Positions 8,101 through 17,206 of a stretch of DNA of 64,000 nucleotides are shown here, one piece after another. A program made the translations under genes and the position numbers. Numbering within the stretch: the first letter of the stretch is position 1; each line of letters starts with the position of its first letter. The notes beneath the pieces are model-generated. The model was not told the origin of the DNA and made no database searches. It saw only the letters and a program-made list of their open reading frames with translations. This DNA is from UBA961 sp014191195 (GTDB taxonomy: Bacteria; Bacteroidota; Ignavibacteria; Kapaibacteriales; UBA961). The stretch is from positions 1,674,001-1,738,000 of the forward strand of contig OZ123195.1 of assembly GCA_964204605.1 (NCBI GenBank), given 5' to 3'.

Positions 8101-9252
8101 AATTGTTATGGTACCTTGATAATTTGAATCAATCGTACCATCTGGTCTATTAACATTCACTGTAAATGGACTTATTGCCTTATTCACATTAGAAGCATTA
8201 ACTAAACTATTGATAGCAATCGTTGTAGCTCCTTGAATGATATTAAATGGAGCACTAATACCATCAGTTAATGGAACTCCATTAGAAACTGCTCTAATCT
8301 GAACGCTATTCTCAATTTTTGAATAAGAAAGTCCTGTAACAGTTGTCGTACTACTATTTTCAGGAATTGTTCCAGAAACATTTCCTAATAATACACCTGT
8401 TCCTGAAAAAACATCTAAGGTAAAAGGAGTATTTGTGGATACATTTGCAGGAGAACTAGTTGCACTTTGAGATTGAACAGATGCACTAAATGTACTAGTA
8501 GATGATACTGTAGAAGGAACTATAGAAGTTATTGCAAGTTTTGTTGGTATAGCAATTGCAGATGAACTTGTAATATTAATCTCATCTAAACGACACTGCG
8601 GCCTAGAACCGCCACCACCAGGATTTACTAAATCATAAAATTTAAATCGAACATATACTATAGCCTGATTATCACATGCTGATGGTAATACTGCACTTTT
8701 AACTTGTTCTGCTGATGGTGCATTTAATCCAATAGTTGTAAACTCTACAGGAACACCTCCGCTTAAGACATCTGTCCAACCTGATGCCGATGTATTCCCT
8801 GTACTATACTGTAAACGAATAGCCCATTCACGCCTAGGTGCAAACGGAGTAGCTCCATTCCATGCGGTTAAAGCAGCTGTAAAAGAAACATTTATTGAAG
8901 TTCTATTTGTTGTTTTTAATGCCACAACTGCCATACCAACAGATTGTGTAGCAGAAGAATTTACAAATTCAATGCCATTAGCTGTTAAGCCATTTACTTT
9001 TATCCCAGAAGTAGCATTATATGCCAAGGCATAATTGATAAATGCTGAGTCTAATAATTTCCCATCAACTTTATCAAATCTATGGAATATCATATTTGCT
9101 GGATAAGTGCCCGCTAGATTTGTATTAGCCCAATTCGTAAATGAATAAGGCCCAGTTGCTAAATCAAAAGAAGCCGGATATGTTACTTGTGCTATAACTG
9201 ATGCGGTAGAAACCAAGATAAGCAAAGCAAAAAACTGTAAGAACCGTTTCAT
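5146..9252 (-). CDS. Large secreted protein with Ig-like repeats and T9SS type A sorting domain
   Basis: A 1368-aa protein. Residues 1-21 are a signal peptide (FFALLILVSTASVIAQ). Residues 25-235 look like a beta-sandwich domain ending in CRLDEINIT. Residues 240-440 contain further beta repeats (serine- and threonine-rich). A central domain of about 300 residues follows. At least four Ig-like domains carry the repeated core TYQWYKDG or a variant (YQWFKDG, AYQWFKNG), each ending in SGxYxC or similar. The last 85 residues are the T9SS sorting domain (SKPNPSDGNVT, MPAGVYYYTL). The likely role is a cell-surface adhesin or matrix protein. It has its own promoter and terminator and appears monocistronic. 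Confidence 0.85.
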   Translation of the reverse strand: MKRFLQFFALLILVSTASVIAQVTYPASFDLATGPYSFTNWANTNLAGTYPANMIFHRFDKVDGKLLDSAFINYALAYNATSGIKVNGLTANGIEFVNSSATQSVGMAVVALKTTNRTSINVSFTAALTAWNGATPFAPRREWAIRLQYSTGNTSASGWTDVLSGGVPVEFTTIGLNAPSAEQVKSAVLPSACDNQAIVYVRFKFYDLVNPGGGGSRPQCRLDEINITSSSAIAIPTKLAITSIVPSTVSSTSTFSASVQSQSATSSPANVSTNTPFTLDVFSGTGVLLGNVSGTIPENSSTTTVTGLSYSKIENSVQIRAVSNGVPLTDGISAPFNIIQGATTIAINSLVNASNVNKAISPFTVNVNRPDGTIDSNYQGTITITKLSGLGNVLGTLSGTIANGGVIFSTISFSDTGSYTLNVSATNLASVQRSIMIYPKITMTELFIPQYMKSATSATRVPTWALVRVNNLIPNQQYRFISGAVNSVVTTGIGGGNNYHYDAATGTYLYSFSRFLASTASPASNSLFTTGVNETSKTLWINLVPTTNTAFGAGNNVIWRVILTDNPINGYVADTLNTTNTTKAIDFGSLSTNATGIYDNQSGLAQKTFVMLYDNTAGTGNPLSTAIVQDDGTLSDTVTFAPYYKLLDNTVGAWATLIPSSSANGIRRMEQRDINGNLLRAWTDEDGIWAGISTVNQIGGLNAINFSTPQIRITNINPGQVFCVGKPLQITWVSRGVEKANLQYSYGSSTGRTYFSIDDEANGASGSMTWIPNDFKDSTTNASIRIVDAEHPTNLSEIIPVTFYIPPTMLLQPKSRNTCLGDTIYMVASAYGTGVTYQWYKDGKPLTNQNKPSIMIANTTPNESGLYHCSIGGKAPCSNISSDTAVLYVNRPLLVLRQPESKIAVKGSTVKLEVEANGNFVITYQWFKDGLIVEDNTRISGANSPTLIIRNLQPSDSVGLYSCVAKGPSNCGMIISDEVKVSILSIGITSNPKDIEICKGSSAILAANAKTTPNGVDIAYQWFKNGIAITDQGNVSGSATSTLTIANADINDIADYTVKATTIGNVIGSVSSTSSAARLTLNTPPAIIQQPLPSITACTGTSASAKAIIKGNNVSYKWVYVRGNPRPVGADTSTAILSLGADTSAIVLNLAIKKLEDITQVSYDLDYKCIITSACGVDSSIIVNFVGMQNDTIIKDLSTISDSKFGDTMKLEITARGAGLTYQWYKDGNPISGAINPAFIVPDAKRAQNGSYYCIVKGMCNADTSNTAVHTVIGPASLEDNEHAWMLWSKPNPSDGNVTIQYYLPSASKVTVQIRDILGSSILNIEPGMMEAGMHEYPVNLNTMPAGVYYYTLQTSDMSITKSMTIIK
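5570..6747 (-). repeat. Direct repeats coding for the Ig-like TYQWYKDG core
   Basis: A near-identical stretch of about 23 nt (plus-strand CCATCTTTATACCATTGATA and neighbours) recurs near 5570, 6176 (diverged), 6463 and 6724. It encodes the conserved tryptophan strand of successive Ig-like domains. The similarity reflects domain duplication, not a mobile element. Confidence 0.7.
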
Positions 9253-9323
9253 AGATTCCTGAATAATATGTGTGAACTAATAATTAACAAGACGTATGGG
9301 GCAATTAGCCCAAAATGAATATG

Positions 9324-9351
9324 CAAAAATACGAAAGGTTATGTTTACAAA
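9324..9351 (-). promoter_or_regulatory. Putative promoter of the Ig-repeat gene
   Basis: On the minus strand TATTTTTG (perfect TAnnTTTG) occupies 9331-9324. TTTG lies at 9351-9348, giving a spacer of only 16 nt, shorter than the usual 19-21. A GGGC-AATTA-GCCC hairpin lies in the presumed leader near 9300-9313. The gene starts at 9252. Confidence 0.4.
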
Positions 9352-9417
9352 ACTGAGTTTTTTATGCTTTTTGACTATTTAATCAAATAATATCATATAA
9401 TTTTTATGCTCAATGAC

Positions 9418-12066
9418 TCAATATCCCAAAATCAAGCCTTTTTGCTGTACAAAACCATATATATCAATTACTTGTACATTATAATATCCAATTGGAATAT
9501 CCGATACATTAATAAAAAATTGTCCATTATTCTTATCATTAAGTATTTCCCTTTTTATCTCTTTTCCCTGTAAAGAAACAATCCTTATTGATTGTGCATC
9601 ATGATCTAATTGATGAATGTATAATCTTTGTTGATGATAATAGATTGATGATAGTTGATCAGCAGATTCTTTGACTTTACTAACCTTTTTTCCAATAAGA
9701 ATTGTAAATTCACCCGGACCAGAAAAAACAATTGAATCCTGATTCCACGATTGAATATTCCCATCCGATAGTATATCAATTATGCCCAAAGAATCGATTT
9801 GATTACCAGGAATGAGCTTTATGAGTGAATGTTTTAATACTCCTTTATTGCCATAATATCCTTTAAAGCCTCCTGGAAATGCAGATATAGCCATTGTTGT
9901 TCTTGTATCTGAAGACAAAATAGCATAGTCTGTTTCGGCATCTGTAAACTGGGTTCCATCTCTTAATAATAATACAAAATCATCTAATCTTTCTCCTTGC
10001 CACATCAAAATATATGTAGCATCACTATATGCTATAAAACCTTGCTCATTTTGGGTTAATGCAATAATCTTTTGTAAGGAAATATCAGATTTTACTAATG
10101 AAATTAAAAAACTCTTAGAGCCATATTCTATTCCTATTGCCGCTAAAGAATCTTGTGCAAGAATTATTTCTGGTTTAATTGTCTGATTCTTAAACCTTTT
10201 ACGTGGAATAATAATACTACCAAATGCAGCTTGCAAGGTTGAATTTGTTGTATGCCTTATTACAGTATGAGAACCTGTTTTCATGTACGCTTCTTCATGT
10301 ACAGCAGTATCAGCTTTTAATTGTGCACCTTGAGTTCCAATAATTATGACATCAACTGCAGCAGAGTCTCTTTCCCATGTAGCATTTCCCCCAAATTTAG
10401 TTTTTTTAACAGAAGATATACCAGTTGATTCTGTTCCATTAATTACACCATTGCCATGCATTTGAAATGTATAAGAATGCGGCTTATCTGCCTTAATCCA
10501 ATCTGAAACAATAAAGAAACTATCTTCAATATTGATAAAAGATCGCTTTATATCCGCTTCATTATATGAAGTTTCAAGATCCATATATTGAATACTGGGC
10601 AAAGTACATTGATTTCTAAAATATACATCAGCACCACCTGGTGACAAAGGAGCTCCATTTGGAGGGCCATTACCATCTATTAAAATACTATTATGATGTG
10701 TGGCTTGTCCAACCAAATCTCGCATTCCATATTGAAGATATCCTGGGTCTAAAAGCATTGGCCTACCATGTGTCCACATCAAAAAACTTGCAGCATCACT
10801 TTGAGAATGGCCAGCACCAGAAGTTCTAATTTTTCCATGTTTTCCATTAATATGCACATACCAATTATCAGATTGATTTCCTGCTCTAAAAACAGCAGAA
10901 CCAGCTTGGTCAATTACTTGTAATCCTTGTTGAGGCGTATAACCAGCATATTGTAAAGCACTTAAGTAATTTGCGCGCATATCTACGGTAGATTGCAATT
11001 GCTGATTTAATGCTGATATCGTATAAGGATATACTAAACCTTGATCATCAAATAAACCCAATTCCGGAAATCCAGACCCCATAAACGTATCACCTATCGC
11101 TGGTAATGTTCCATCAGGTTGCATGATTGTCATTATCCATTGTGCTATATTTCTATATCGTTTGTCATAGAAAGGATGTCTGATCAATGAATTTTTTACT
11201 AAAAAAAATGTATCAGGATATACATGTTTCAAAGCCCTAAAAAAGGGAAGCATATTAAGCATTGCATATCTGAAATAATGTGGCCCCTCAGAGTAGCCTG
11301 CCATTCCACTATCAGCAGATTGACTTGCATCTGCTTTCCACATAATATCTTCAATTGCACCCAATGCAGTTTGTAACCATATTTTAGGTTGTTGTTCAGG
11401 AATAATTGTCTGATAATCCGATAAAATAACGGCAGACATACCAATTGCCCCAGCCGTCATTAAAGAATGATTATTTTTTATTGTTCCAAAAAAAGTAAAT
11501 CCAAACACAGATTTTGTAGCTTCTTGATGAAAAGTAGAGGCAAATGTTGAAAGCTTATTGAGTGCAGAGAACATCAATATTGAATCTGATTGTTTAAGTG
11601 CTTTTAATAGATCATAAGCAGACAATAAATCGATAAGCTCTTTTGATCTCCATTGCCAATCTTCATAAGCATTTGGTGTTGTTATACTTAAATTTGGAAT
11701 ACTGGTATTAGTAGCAATAAGGATTTTCTGTACTTTATCAATTAATTGCAGGATTTCTGCATTCGATAAATCCACTATGTCATTATTAATTATCTGTTTT
11801 CCGATATATGCACAAAAAGCAGCATTTTTTGCTAAGATTGCTCTTTGTCTTCTATCATTACTTTCTGTATTACCACTTGGAATTGGGGCTTGAGCCGAAG
11901 ATAAAATACTTGGTAATAATTGCTTCAACATAGTTGAGGATAGTATACCAGATTTTTCTTCAGAATTGATGATGCCAAATGGACGGATTTGCCCTTGCAT
12001 AGAACATACTATACAGAATACTACTGAAATATAAATAGCGTACTGTTTAAGCATCTTGGTTGACAT
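9418..12066 (-). CDS. Heparinase II/III-like secreted polysaccharide lyase with T9SS tail
   Basis: An 882-aa protein with signal peptide (IYISVVFCIVCSMQGQ). Residues 80-370 form the alpha/alpha toroid typical of alginate/heparinase lyases (YSEGPHYFRYAMLNMLPFF, MQPDGTLPAIGD). Residues 400-640 match the heparinase II/III beta-sandwich: GAGHSQSDAASFLMW, DPGYLQYG, then ATHHNSILIDG. The last 75 residues (QSIRIVSLQGKEI, IPIGYYNVQVID) form a T9SS-like sorting tail. The enzyme probably cleaves an acidic polysaccharide at the cell surface; the substrate cannot be read from sequence. Its start overlaps the upstream DUF4199 gene by 20 nt, suggesting co-transcription. Confidence 0.8.
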   Translation of the reverse strand: MSTKMLKQYAIYISVVFCIVCSMQGQIRPFGIINSEEKSGILSSTMLKQLLPSILSSAQAPIPSGNTESNDRRQRAILAKNAAFCAYIGKQIINNDIVDLSNAEILQLIDKVQKILIATNTSIPNLSITTPNAYEDWQWRSKELIDLLSAYDLLKALKQSDSILMFSALNKLSTFASTFHQEATKSVFGFTFFGTIKNNHSLMTAGAIGMSAVILSDYQTIIPEQQPKIWLQTALGAIEDIMWKADASQSADSGMAGYSEGPHYFRYAMLNMLPFFRALKHVYPDTFFLVKNSLIRHPFYDKRYRNIAQWIMTIMQPDGTLPAIGDTFMGSGFPELGLFDDQGLVYPYTISALNQQLQSTVDMRANYLSALQYAGYTPQQGLQVIDQAGSAVFRAGNQSDNWYVHINGKHGKIRTSGAGHSQSDAASFLMWTHGRPMLLDPGYLQYGMRDLVGQATHHNSILIDGNGPPNGAPLSPGGADVYFRNQCTLPSIQYMDLETSYNEADIKRSFINIEDSFFIVSDWIKADKPHSYTFQMHGNGVINGTESTGISSVKKTKFGGNATWERDSAAVDVIIIGTQGAQLKADTAVHEEAYMKTGSHTVIRHTTNSTLQAAFGSIIIPRKRFKNQTIKPEIILAQDSLAAIGIEYGSKSFLISLVKSDISLQKIIALTQNEQGFIAYSDATYILMWQGERLDDFVLLLRDGTQFTDAETDYAILSSDTRTTMAISAFPGGFKGYYGNKGVLKHSLIKLIPGNQIDSLGIIDILSDGNIQSWNQDSIVFSGPGEFTILIGKKVSKVKESADQLSSIYYHQQRLYIHQLDHDAQSIRIVSLQGKEIKREILNDKNNGQFFINVSDIPIGYYNVQVIDIYGFVQQKGLILGY

Positions 12067-12571
12067 TTTTTTTAATTGAAACAGGAGAGGATTTCATAAT
12101 AAATGCTGTAATAGCAGTTGCAATCAAACCTATAATAAATCCTCCAAATACTGATTGAAGAATATAAGAATCTAATGAAAAGTATGCAAAAGCAACTTTA
12201 CTATTCATATAACCTTGTTTCACTGAAAATTGGATGGCATATTCAAAAAAGTGAGGCGTAATCAAGGTAAAACTTATATATGTCATAAATGGACTTAATG
12301 CAACTACAATTAATGTAATGGATAATCCATACATAAATGCTTGTTTGAAAGACATGGCATTATCTAGATTTTTTCTTTTTTCCCACATAGCTAAAAAGTA
12401 TATCAACACAGCCGGAATACCCATCAAATTGGTATACATTGCATGTTCTTGAATATAGATATCATGTAAGCCACAAAGTTTTTCTGCCCATACCCATGAT
12501 AAACTCATCATAAGGAAGAATAAAGACCATTTAATTTCTAGATAATATTTAGAAAAAAGAATTGCAAACAT
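12047..12571 (-). CDS. DUF4199 family membrane protein
   Basis: A 174-aa protein with four predicted membrane segments: about residues 10-28, 47-62, 77-100 and 132-160. The pattern SFKQAFMYGLSITLIVVALSP matches the conserved middle of DUF4199, a family common in Bacteroidota and without a known function. Its 3' end overlaps the start of the heparinase-like gene by 20 nt. Confidence 0.7.
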   Translation of the reverse strand: MFAILFSKYYLEIKWSLFFLMMSLSWVWAEKLCGLHDIYIQEHAMYTNLMGIPAVLIYFLAMWEKRKNLDNAMSFKQAFMYGLSITLIVVALSPFMTYISFTLITPHFFEYAIQFSVKQGYMNSKVAFAYFSLDSYILQSVFGGFIIGLIATAITAFIMKSSPVSIKKNVNQDA

Positions 12572-12619
12572 AGTGTTGAGACCAAATATTTTTTCTGAAA
12601 ATTACAGAAAATGTTTCAA

Positions 12620-14107
12620 CTATATAACTGTATGATTATGTTTTACAATCTTTTGTACAGCATTCATAGCACTCATAATTACCGCTGGGGTTCCTTGTCC
12701 TGGAAAAGCAGTATCACCAATGTGATAAAAATTCTGTAATCCATCATTATTTCTGGGTAATCCTAAAAAGCCGGTTTCTACACTATGAGGAATGCCACCA
12801 ACAAAACCCCGATGTCTTCCTGTATAATGAGCAAAAGTGACAGGAGTACCAGCTTCAATATATTCTTTAGGTGCATGTTCTAATTCTGGAAATATTCTAT
12901 GTACTTCATTCATGATAAAAGTAAGCGTTTCTTGCTTTTTTTGTTCATAAATGTCTTGAGGAATATCAAACCATTGTGAAGCCTCGGTATGCGTAGAAAT
13001 TGTAATGGTATGCCAACCTTGTGGTGCTTTTTTTATATCATCAGACATAGAATATGTCATAAAAAAAGAATCTCCTTCACAATGAGGAATAGTACTTTTT
13101 GTATGAACTTGATTATAAACGCTTTGTGGCATAAAATCAGATTCTACAGCAAAGTATACAGTAAAAGCGCCCCATGCTTTGGGGAATGATTCTGCATATG
13201 ATTGTGCTTTAGGATGAATTGTAGAATCAGTCGTAATATCAGAAAGATTCCAAATTGGAATACTTGAAATCAAATATGTGCATGTATATTCATTACCTTT
13301 TGCAGTATATACAGCATATTCACCAGAAGGTGTATTCTTGATTTTCACTATTTCTTCTTTCATGATCAAAGTACCATTATGCTTTCTAAAAGAATCAAGC
13401 ATTAACTGGGCAGGTTTTACAATACCACCAATTGGATAATAAGTTTCTGAAGGATATGCCAAACCCATAGCACCTGTTACTATAGGGGCAGAATCGCTAA
13501 AACTTTGAGTACTAATCAATAATTGCTCATTGATAAATCGCTTAAAAAGAGCATTGCGATGTAATCCATGCTTTTCCAACAATATATCCATTGGACGGAA
13601 AAGCTGAACCAATAAAGGAAGAGCTTTAATATTAGAAAGTCTACTAGCAATTGTGAATACATCCTTAATATTCGAAGGAGGGAATTCAGGGTTTTTGTCC
13701 ATCAATTGCCAAATTGCATTATCTATAGCATATATTTCATTCCAAAAAGCAGCTTGGCCCTTTTTTCCAAAATGAGACTCAGCTTCCTGTATCCATTGTT
13801 TTTTATCTTGATATCTGATAATTTTTTTATCATCCAGATAAATAATCATTGCTGGATCTAATTGCTTCAGTTCTGGAGAAATCTGCAATGAATCAAATAA
13901 TTTACCCAAAGGTTGATGTTTTTGCACACCACTTAATGTAGTAGCACCCACATCAAAAGAGAATTTCATTCTTCTAAAAAAGGAAGCACAGCCCCCAATA
14001 GCAGTATGTTTTTCTAATAAAGTACAGGAAAAGCCCTGTTTAGCTAGTAAAGAAGCAGCTGCAAGACCACTATATCCTGCGCCTATAACAATGCAGTCAG
14101 ATTTCAT
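12620..14107 (-). CDS. CrtISO/phytoene-desaturase-like FAD-dependent oxidoreductase
   Basis: A 495-aa flavoprotein. The N-terminal dinucleotide-binding motif is VIGAGYSGLAAASLLAKQG with the acidic residue in LLEKH, followed by GGCASFF. The C-terminal FAD motif is FYHIGDTAFPGQGTPAVIMSA, with G-D contacting FAD. The overall layout matches the carotenoid isomerase/phytoene desaturase superfamily, including retinol saturase-like members. No other carotenoid gene is adjacent, so the substrate is open. The start at 14107 places the Rossmann motif right at the N-terminus, as usual. Confidence 0.8.
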   Translation of the reverse strand: MKSDCIVIGAGYSGLAAASLLAKQGFSCTLLEKHTAIGGCASFFRRMKFSFDVGATTLSGVQKHQPLGKLFDSLQISPELKQLDPAMIIYLDDKKIIRYQDKKQWIQEAESHFGKKGQAAFWNEIYAIDNAIWQLMDKNPEFPPSNIKDVFTIASRLSNIKALPLLVQLFRPMDILLEKHGLHRNALFKRFINEQLLISTQSFSDSAPIVTGAMGLAYPSETYYPIGGIVKPAQLMLDSFRKHNGTLIMKEEIVKIKNTPSGEYAVYTAKGNEYTCTYLISSIPIWNLSDITTDSTIHPKAQSYAESFPKAWGAFTVYFAVESDFMPQSVYNQVHTKSTIPHCEGDSFFMTYSMSDDIKKAPQGWHTITISTHTEASQWFDIPQDIYEQKKQETLTFIMNEVHRIFPELEHAPKEYIEAGTPVTFAHYTGRHRGFVGGIPHSVETGFLGLPRNNDGLQNFYHIGDTAFPGQGTPAVIMSAMNAVQKIVKHNHTVI

Positions 14108-14215
14108 TTATGTTCTCGTATGTTTTTTAAAAAACCATGCTTTGTTATAATCTAGTTCCAAGGTAATCAAATAGATGATTATTGCAAATGTGCACATAAT
14201 ACATTGATTGCTTTG

Positions 14216-14223
14216 TATTTTTG
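14216..14223 (+). promoter_or_regulatory. Putative -7 element of the yebC operon
   Basis: TATTTTTG is a perfect TAnnTTTG. No convincing TTTG stands about 20 nt upstream. Transcription from here would start near 14231, which excludes the TTG at 14221 as start codon and supports ATG at 14260. Confidence 0.35.
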
Positions 14224-14259
14224 TGTCGAATTATAGCAACAATTAATTGGAAGAGCATC

Positions 14260-14967
14260 ATGGGAAGGATTTTTGAAAAACGTAAACATAAGATGTTTGC
14301 CAGATTTGATAAAATGGCAAAAGCATTTACAAGATTAGGCAAAGAAATCGCGATAGCAGCAAAAGCTGGTGGCCCAGATCCAGATGGAAATCCTCGCCTA
14401 AGGGCCGCAATGCAGTCTGCAAAGGCTCATAATATGCCCAAAGATCGAGTAGAAGCAGCAATTAAAAGAGCAGCTGGTAAGGATGCATTAGATTTACAAG
14501 AAATAGTGTATGAAGCATATGGTCCATATGGCGTGGCAATTGTTTTAGAAGCAGCTACAGATAATCCAACAAGAACAGTAGCAAATATTAGAAGCTATCT
14601 TAATAAAAGTAATGGTTCTTTGGCTACTGCTGGTTCTTTAGAATTTTTGTTTCAACGCAGAGGTGTTTTTTGTATTTCATTAGAAGGTAAATCCATTGAT
14701 GATATCGAAATGGACCTTATTGATGCTGGTGCAGAAGATGTAGAAATAGAAGAAAATGAGGTTTTAGCACATACAGACTTCAATAATTTTGTACATATGC
14801 AAAGAGCTCTAGAAGAAAAAGGGATTGAAATGCTAAGTGCTAATCTTCAAAGAGTGCCAAATAATACAGTTGTTTTAACCGAAGAACAAATGGATGATGT
14901 CTTAAAATTGATAGATAAACTTGAAGACGATGAAGATATACAAAATGTATTTCATAATATAGCTTAA
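14260..14967 (+). CDS. yebC: YebC/PmpR family regulatory or translation factor
   Basis: A 235-aa protein from ATG 14260. The N-terminus MGRIFEKRKHKMFARFDKMAK is the form found in Bacteroidota instead of the proteobacterial MAGHSKW type. It is followed by GPDPDGNPRLRAAMQSAKAHNMPKDRVEAAIKRA and YGPYGVAIVLEAATDNPTRTVANIR, both highly conserved in the family. The acidic C-terminal half (DAGAEDVEIEE, RVPNNTV) is standard. Family members have been described as transcription regulators and, more recently, as ribosome-acting factors easing polyproline stalling. It likely heads an operon with menA and the MFS gene. Confidence 0.92.
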   Translation: MGRIFEKRKHKMFARFDKMAKAFTRLGKEIAIAAKAGGPDPDGNPRLRAAMQSAKAHNMPKDRVEAAIKRAAGKDALDLQEIVYEAYGPYGVAIVLEAATDNPTRTVANIRSYLNKSNGSLATAGSLEFLFQRRGVFCISLEGKSIDDIEMDLIDAGAEDVEIEENEVLAHTDFNNFVHMQRALEEKGIEMLSANLQRVPNNTVVLTEEQMDDVLKLIDKLEDDEDIQNVFHNIA

Positions 14968-14975
14968 GAGATTTC

Positions 14976-15863
14976 ATGGCACCCTTAAGCGCATGGATTT
15001 CTGCGGCACGAATGAGAATTTTACCAGCAAGTGCTATTCCAACAATTATTGGGATTGTACTAGCTGCGCAAGAAGGACATTTTGATTTGTTTACAGCATC
15101 CATAACGCTTCTTTGCGCGATGATGCTTCAAACCACTTCGAATTTGCTTAATGATTTATATGATTTTAAACATGGAGCAGATTTTAAAAGGATTGGACCT
15201 CCAAGAGCTGTTGCCTCTGGTGCCATAAGCGAACAATCTATGCGCCAAGTATCATGGATTTTATTTGCAATAACTTTTGCTATTGGTTTGATTTTAGTGC
15301 AAAAAGCTGGGTGGCCGATTTTATTAATAGGTATTTTTTCTTTATGGGGTGCTTTTGCATATACTGGTGGCCCATATCCCCTTGCTTATCATGCACTTGG
15401 AGAAGCTTGTGCATTTATATTTTATGGTGTTATTCCTGTCTGGGGAAGCTATTATATTCAAATTCCTGAAACTGATTATACTATTTCAGTAGGAATTACT
15501 GGTATAATCATGGGTCTGTTTGCTGCTAAAATTTTACTTGTAAATAATATTAGAGATATTGACACAGATCCTCCAGCTGGTAAAATTACTTTAGCTGTTC
15601 ACTTAGGTGAAAAGAAATCAAGAATCTTCTATATTATCCTTATGTCTTTATCATATATTCTGTTGCTTTTTCTAGCATTGTATAAACAGTCTCTATCAAT
15701 CCTTTTGCCTGTAGTTTTGATTCCATTTGCACTTTCTTTATCAAAAAATATCATACAGTTACCTAAAGCTCAATTAACATCGGTGCTACAAAAAACAGCG
15801 ATACATCTTTTTGCTTTTGGTGTGCTATTAGGTATTGGTATAATATTGTCTACCAAATTTTAA
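14976..15863 (+). CDS. menA: 1,4-dihydroxy-2-naphthoate prenyltransferase
   Basis: A 295-aa UbiA-superfamily enzyme with eight or nine membrane helices. The first prenyl-diphosphate-binding motif is NLLNDLYDFKHGADFKRIGPPR (NDxxD type). The second is VNNIRDIDTD. Both match MenA, which attaches the polyprenyl tail to DHNA in menaquinone synthesis at the inner membrane. It starts 8 nt after yebC, consistent with an operon. No other men genes are in the window. An annotation as a general UbiA enzyme is the fallback, but the NNIRDIDTD motif favours MenA. Confidence 0.88.
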   Translation: MAPLSAWISAARMRILPASAIPTIIGIVLAAQEGHFDLFTASITLLCAMMLQTTSNLLNDLYDFKHGADFKRIGPPRAVASGAISEQSMRQVSWILFAITFAIGLILVQKAGWPILLIGIFSLWGAFAYTGGPYPLAYHALGEACAFIFYGVIPVWGSYYIQIPETDYTISVGITGIIMGLFAAKILLVNNIRDIDTDPPAGKITLAVHLGEKKSRIFYIILMSLSYILLLFLALYKQSLSILLPVVLIPFALSLSKNIIQLPKAQLTSVLQKTAIHLFAFGVLLGIGIILSTKF

Positions 15864-15873
15864 TAGTATAAAC

Positions 15874-17040
15874 ATGACATCACTTGGCAAGATTAGTAAA
15901 ATCATACTCCTTTTAGCAAGTAGCCTCACTGTGATGTCTGTATCTGCAATTTCACCAGCTCTTCCAAAAATTGCAGAGGCTTTTGCATATTTACCTAATG
16001 CAGTATTTCTCGTAAAATTAATGCTTACTATCCCAAGCTTAATTATAGCGTTTTCTGCGCCATTCGCTGGAATAATTATAGATAAAGGTAAAAGAAAAAC
16101 ATTATTAGTGACTTCACTTATACTGTATGCTATTACAGGTACTACAGGCTTATATCTAGAATCAATCGAAGGTTTTTTGATTGCCAGGGCATTTTTAGGA
16201 ATATCTGTCGCAGGGATCATGACATCTGCACAAACATTAATTGCAGATTATTATTATGGCGAAGAACGTACTAAAGCACTTGGATTACAGGGCACATTTA
16301 TCTCTTTTGGTGGGGTTCTTTTTGTTGCAATTGCGGGCCTATTAGCTACTATATCATGGCGCTATCCTTTCAGTTTATATGGTCTTGCATTATTACTTGC
16401 TTATCCAGCATTTCTATATATTCACGAACCAAAGCAAAAACATAAAGAAGAGATCATAGATAATGTAGAACATTCAACATATACGATGCATACAATTTCA
16501 ATTATTGGTATATGTTGTATAGTGTTTAGTGGCATGGTAATTTTTTACTGCATACCTACACAATTACCCTTTTTACTTCAATCATATGGAATAGATTCTC
16601 CTGCTAAAGCTGGTGCCATTGTTTCTCTTGCAACATTATGTGGAGGCATTACTTCCTTTTTGATGCCTAAACTCAAAAAAATCATTTCATTTGCTAGATT
16701 AGGTTCTCTTTCATTTGGATTACTGTCAATTGGTTTTTTTGGTATTCAAATCACACCATCATATCCTATTATTCTATTTTGCGCCTTATTTGCAGGAGCT
16801 GGTATTGGGCTATTAATGCCATCTATGAGACTTTGGGTAATAACTCTGGCAAATCCTAAAATAAGAGGTAGATCAGTGGGGTTTTTAACATCTTCTTTGT
16901 ATTTAGGACAATTCCTATCACCCATCATTGCTCAACCTATTGTCTCATTGCAAAGTATCCAGTCTCTATATTCCATAATTGCTCTTATAGCTGGTACTTT
17001 ATCAATCATCTTATTTCTTACATCAAAAAAAGATATATAA
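15874..17040 (+). CDS. MFS transporter
   Basis: A 388-aa protein with twelve predicted membrane helices. The loop between helices 2 and 3 has the MFS signature (APFAGIIIDKGKRKTLLV), and the start of helix 4 has RAFLGISVAGIMTSAQTLIADYYYGEERTKALG, typical of drug/H+ antiporter-like efflux permeases. Substrate unknown. It lies 10 nt behind menA and is probably co-transcribed with it. Confidence 0.85.
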   Translation: MTSLGKISKIILLLASSLTVMSVSAISPALPKIAEAFAYLPNAVFLVKLMLTIPSLIIAFSAPFAGIIIDKGKRKTLLVTSLILYAITGTTGLYLESIEGFLIARAFLGISVAGIMTSAQTLIADYYYGEERTKALGLQGTFISFGGVLFVAIAGLLATISWRYPFSLYGLALLLAYPAFLYIHEPKQKHKEEIIDNVEHSTYTMHTISIIGICCIVFSGMVIFYCIPTQLPFLLQSYGIDSPAKAGAIVSLATLCGGITSFLMPKLKKIISFARLGSLSFGLLSIGFFGIQITPSYPIILFCALFAGAGIGLLMPSMRLWVITLANPKIRGRSVGFLTSSLYLGQFLSPIIAQPIVSLQSIQSLYSIIALIAGTLSIILFLTSKKDI

Positions 17041-17206
17041 TTCTATTAATATTTAAGCAAATATGAGTTGTAGTTTTACATACCTTTTATTCAATAATTA
17101 CTAAAATATTTTTACATGTTTATTTATTTTTTGAAACTATTCTTAATCAGAATTGTTATTACTTTGCACGTAAATCACATACTTTATTTATAAACTCATT
17201 ATAAAA

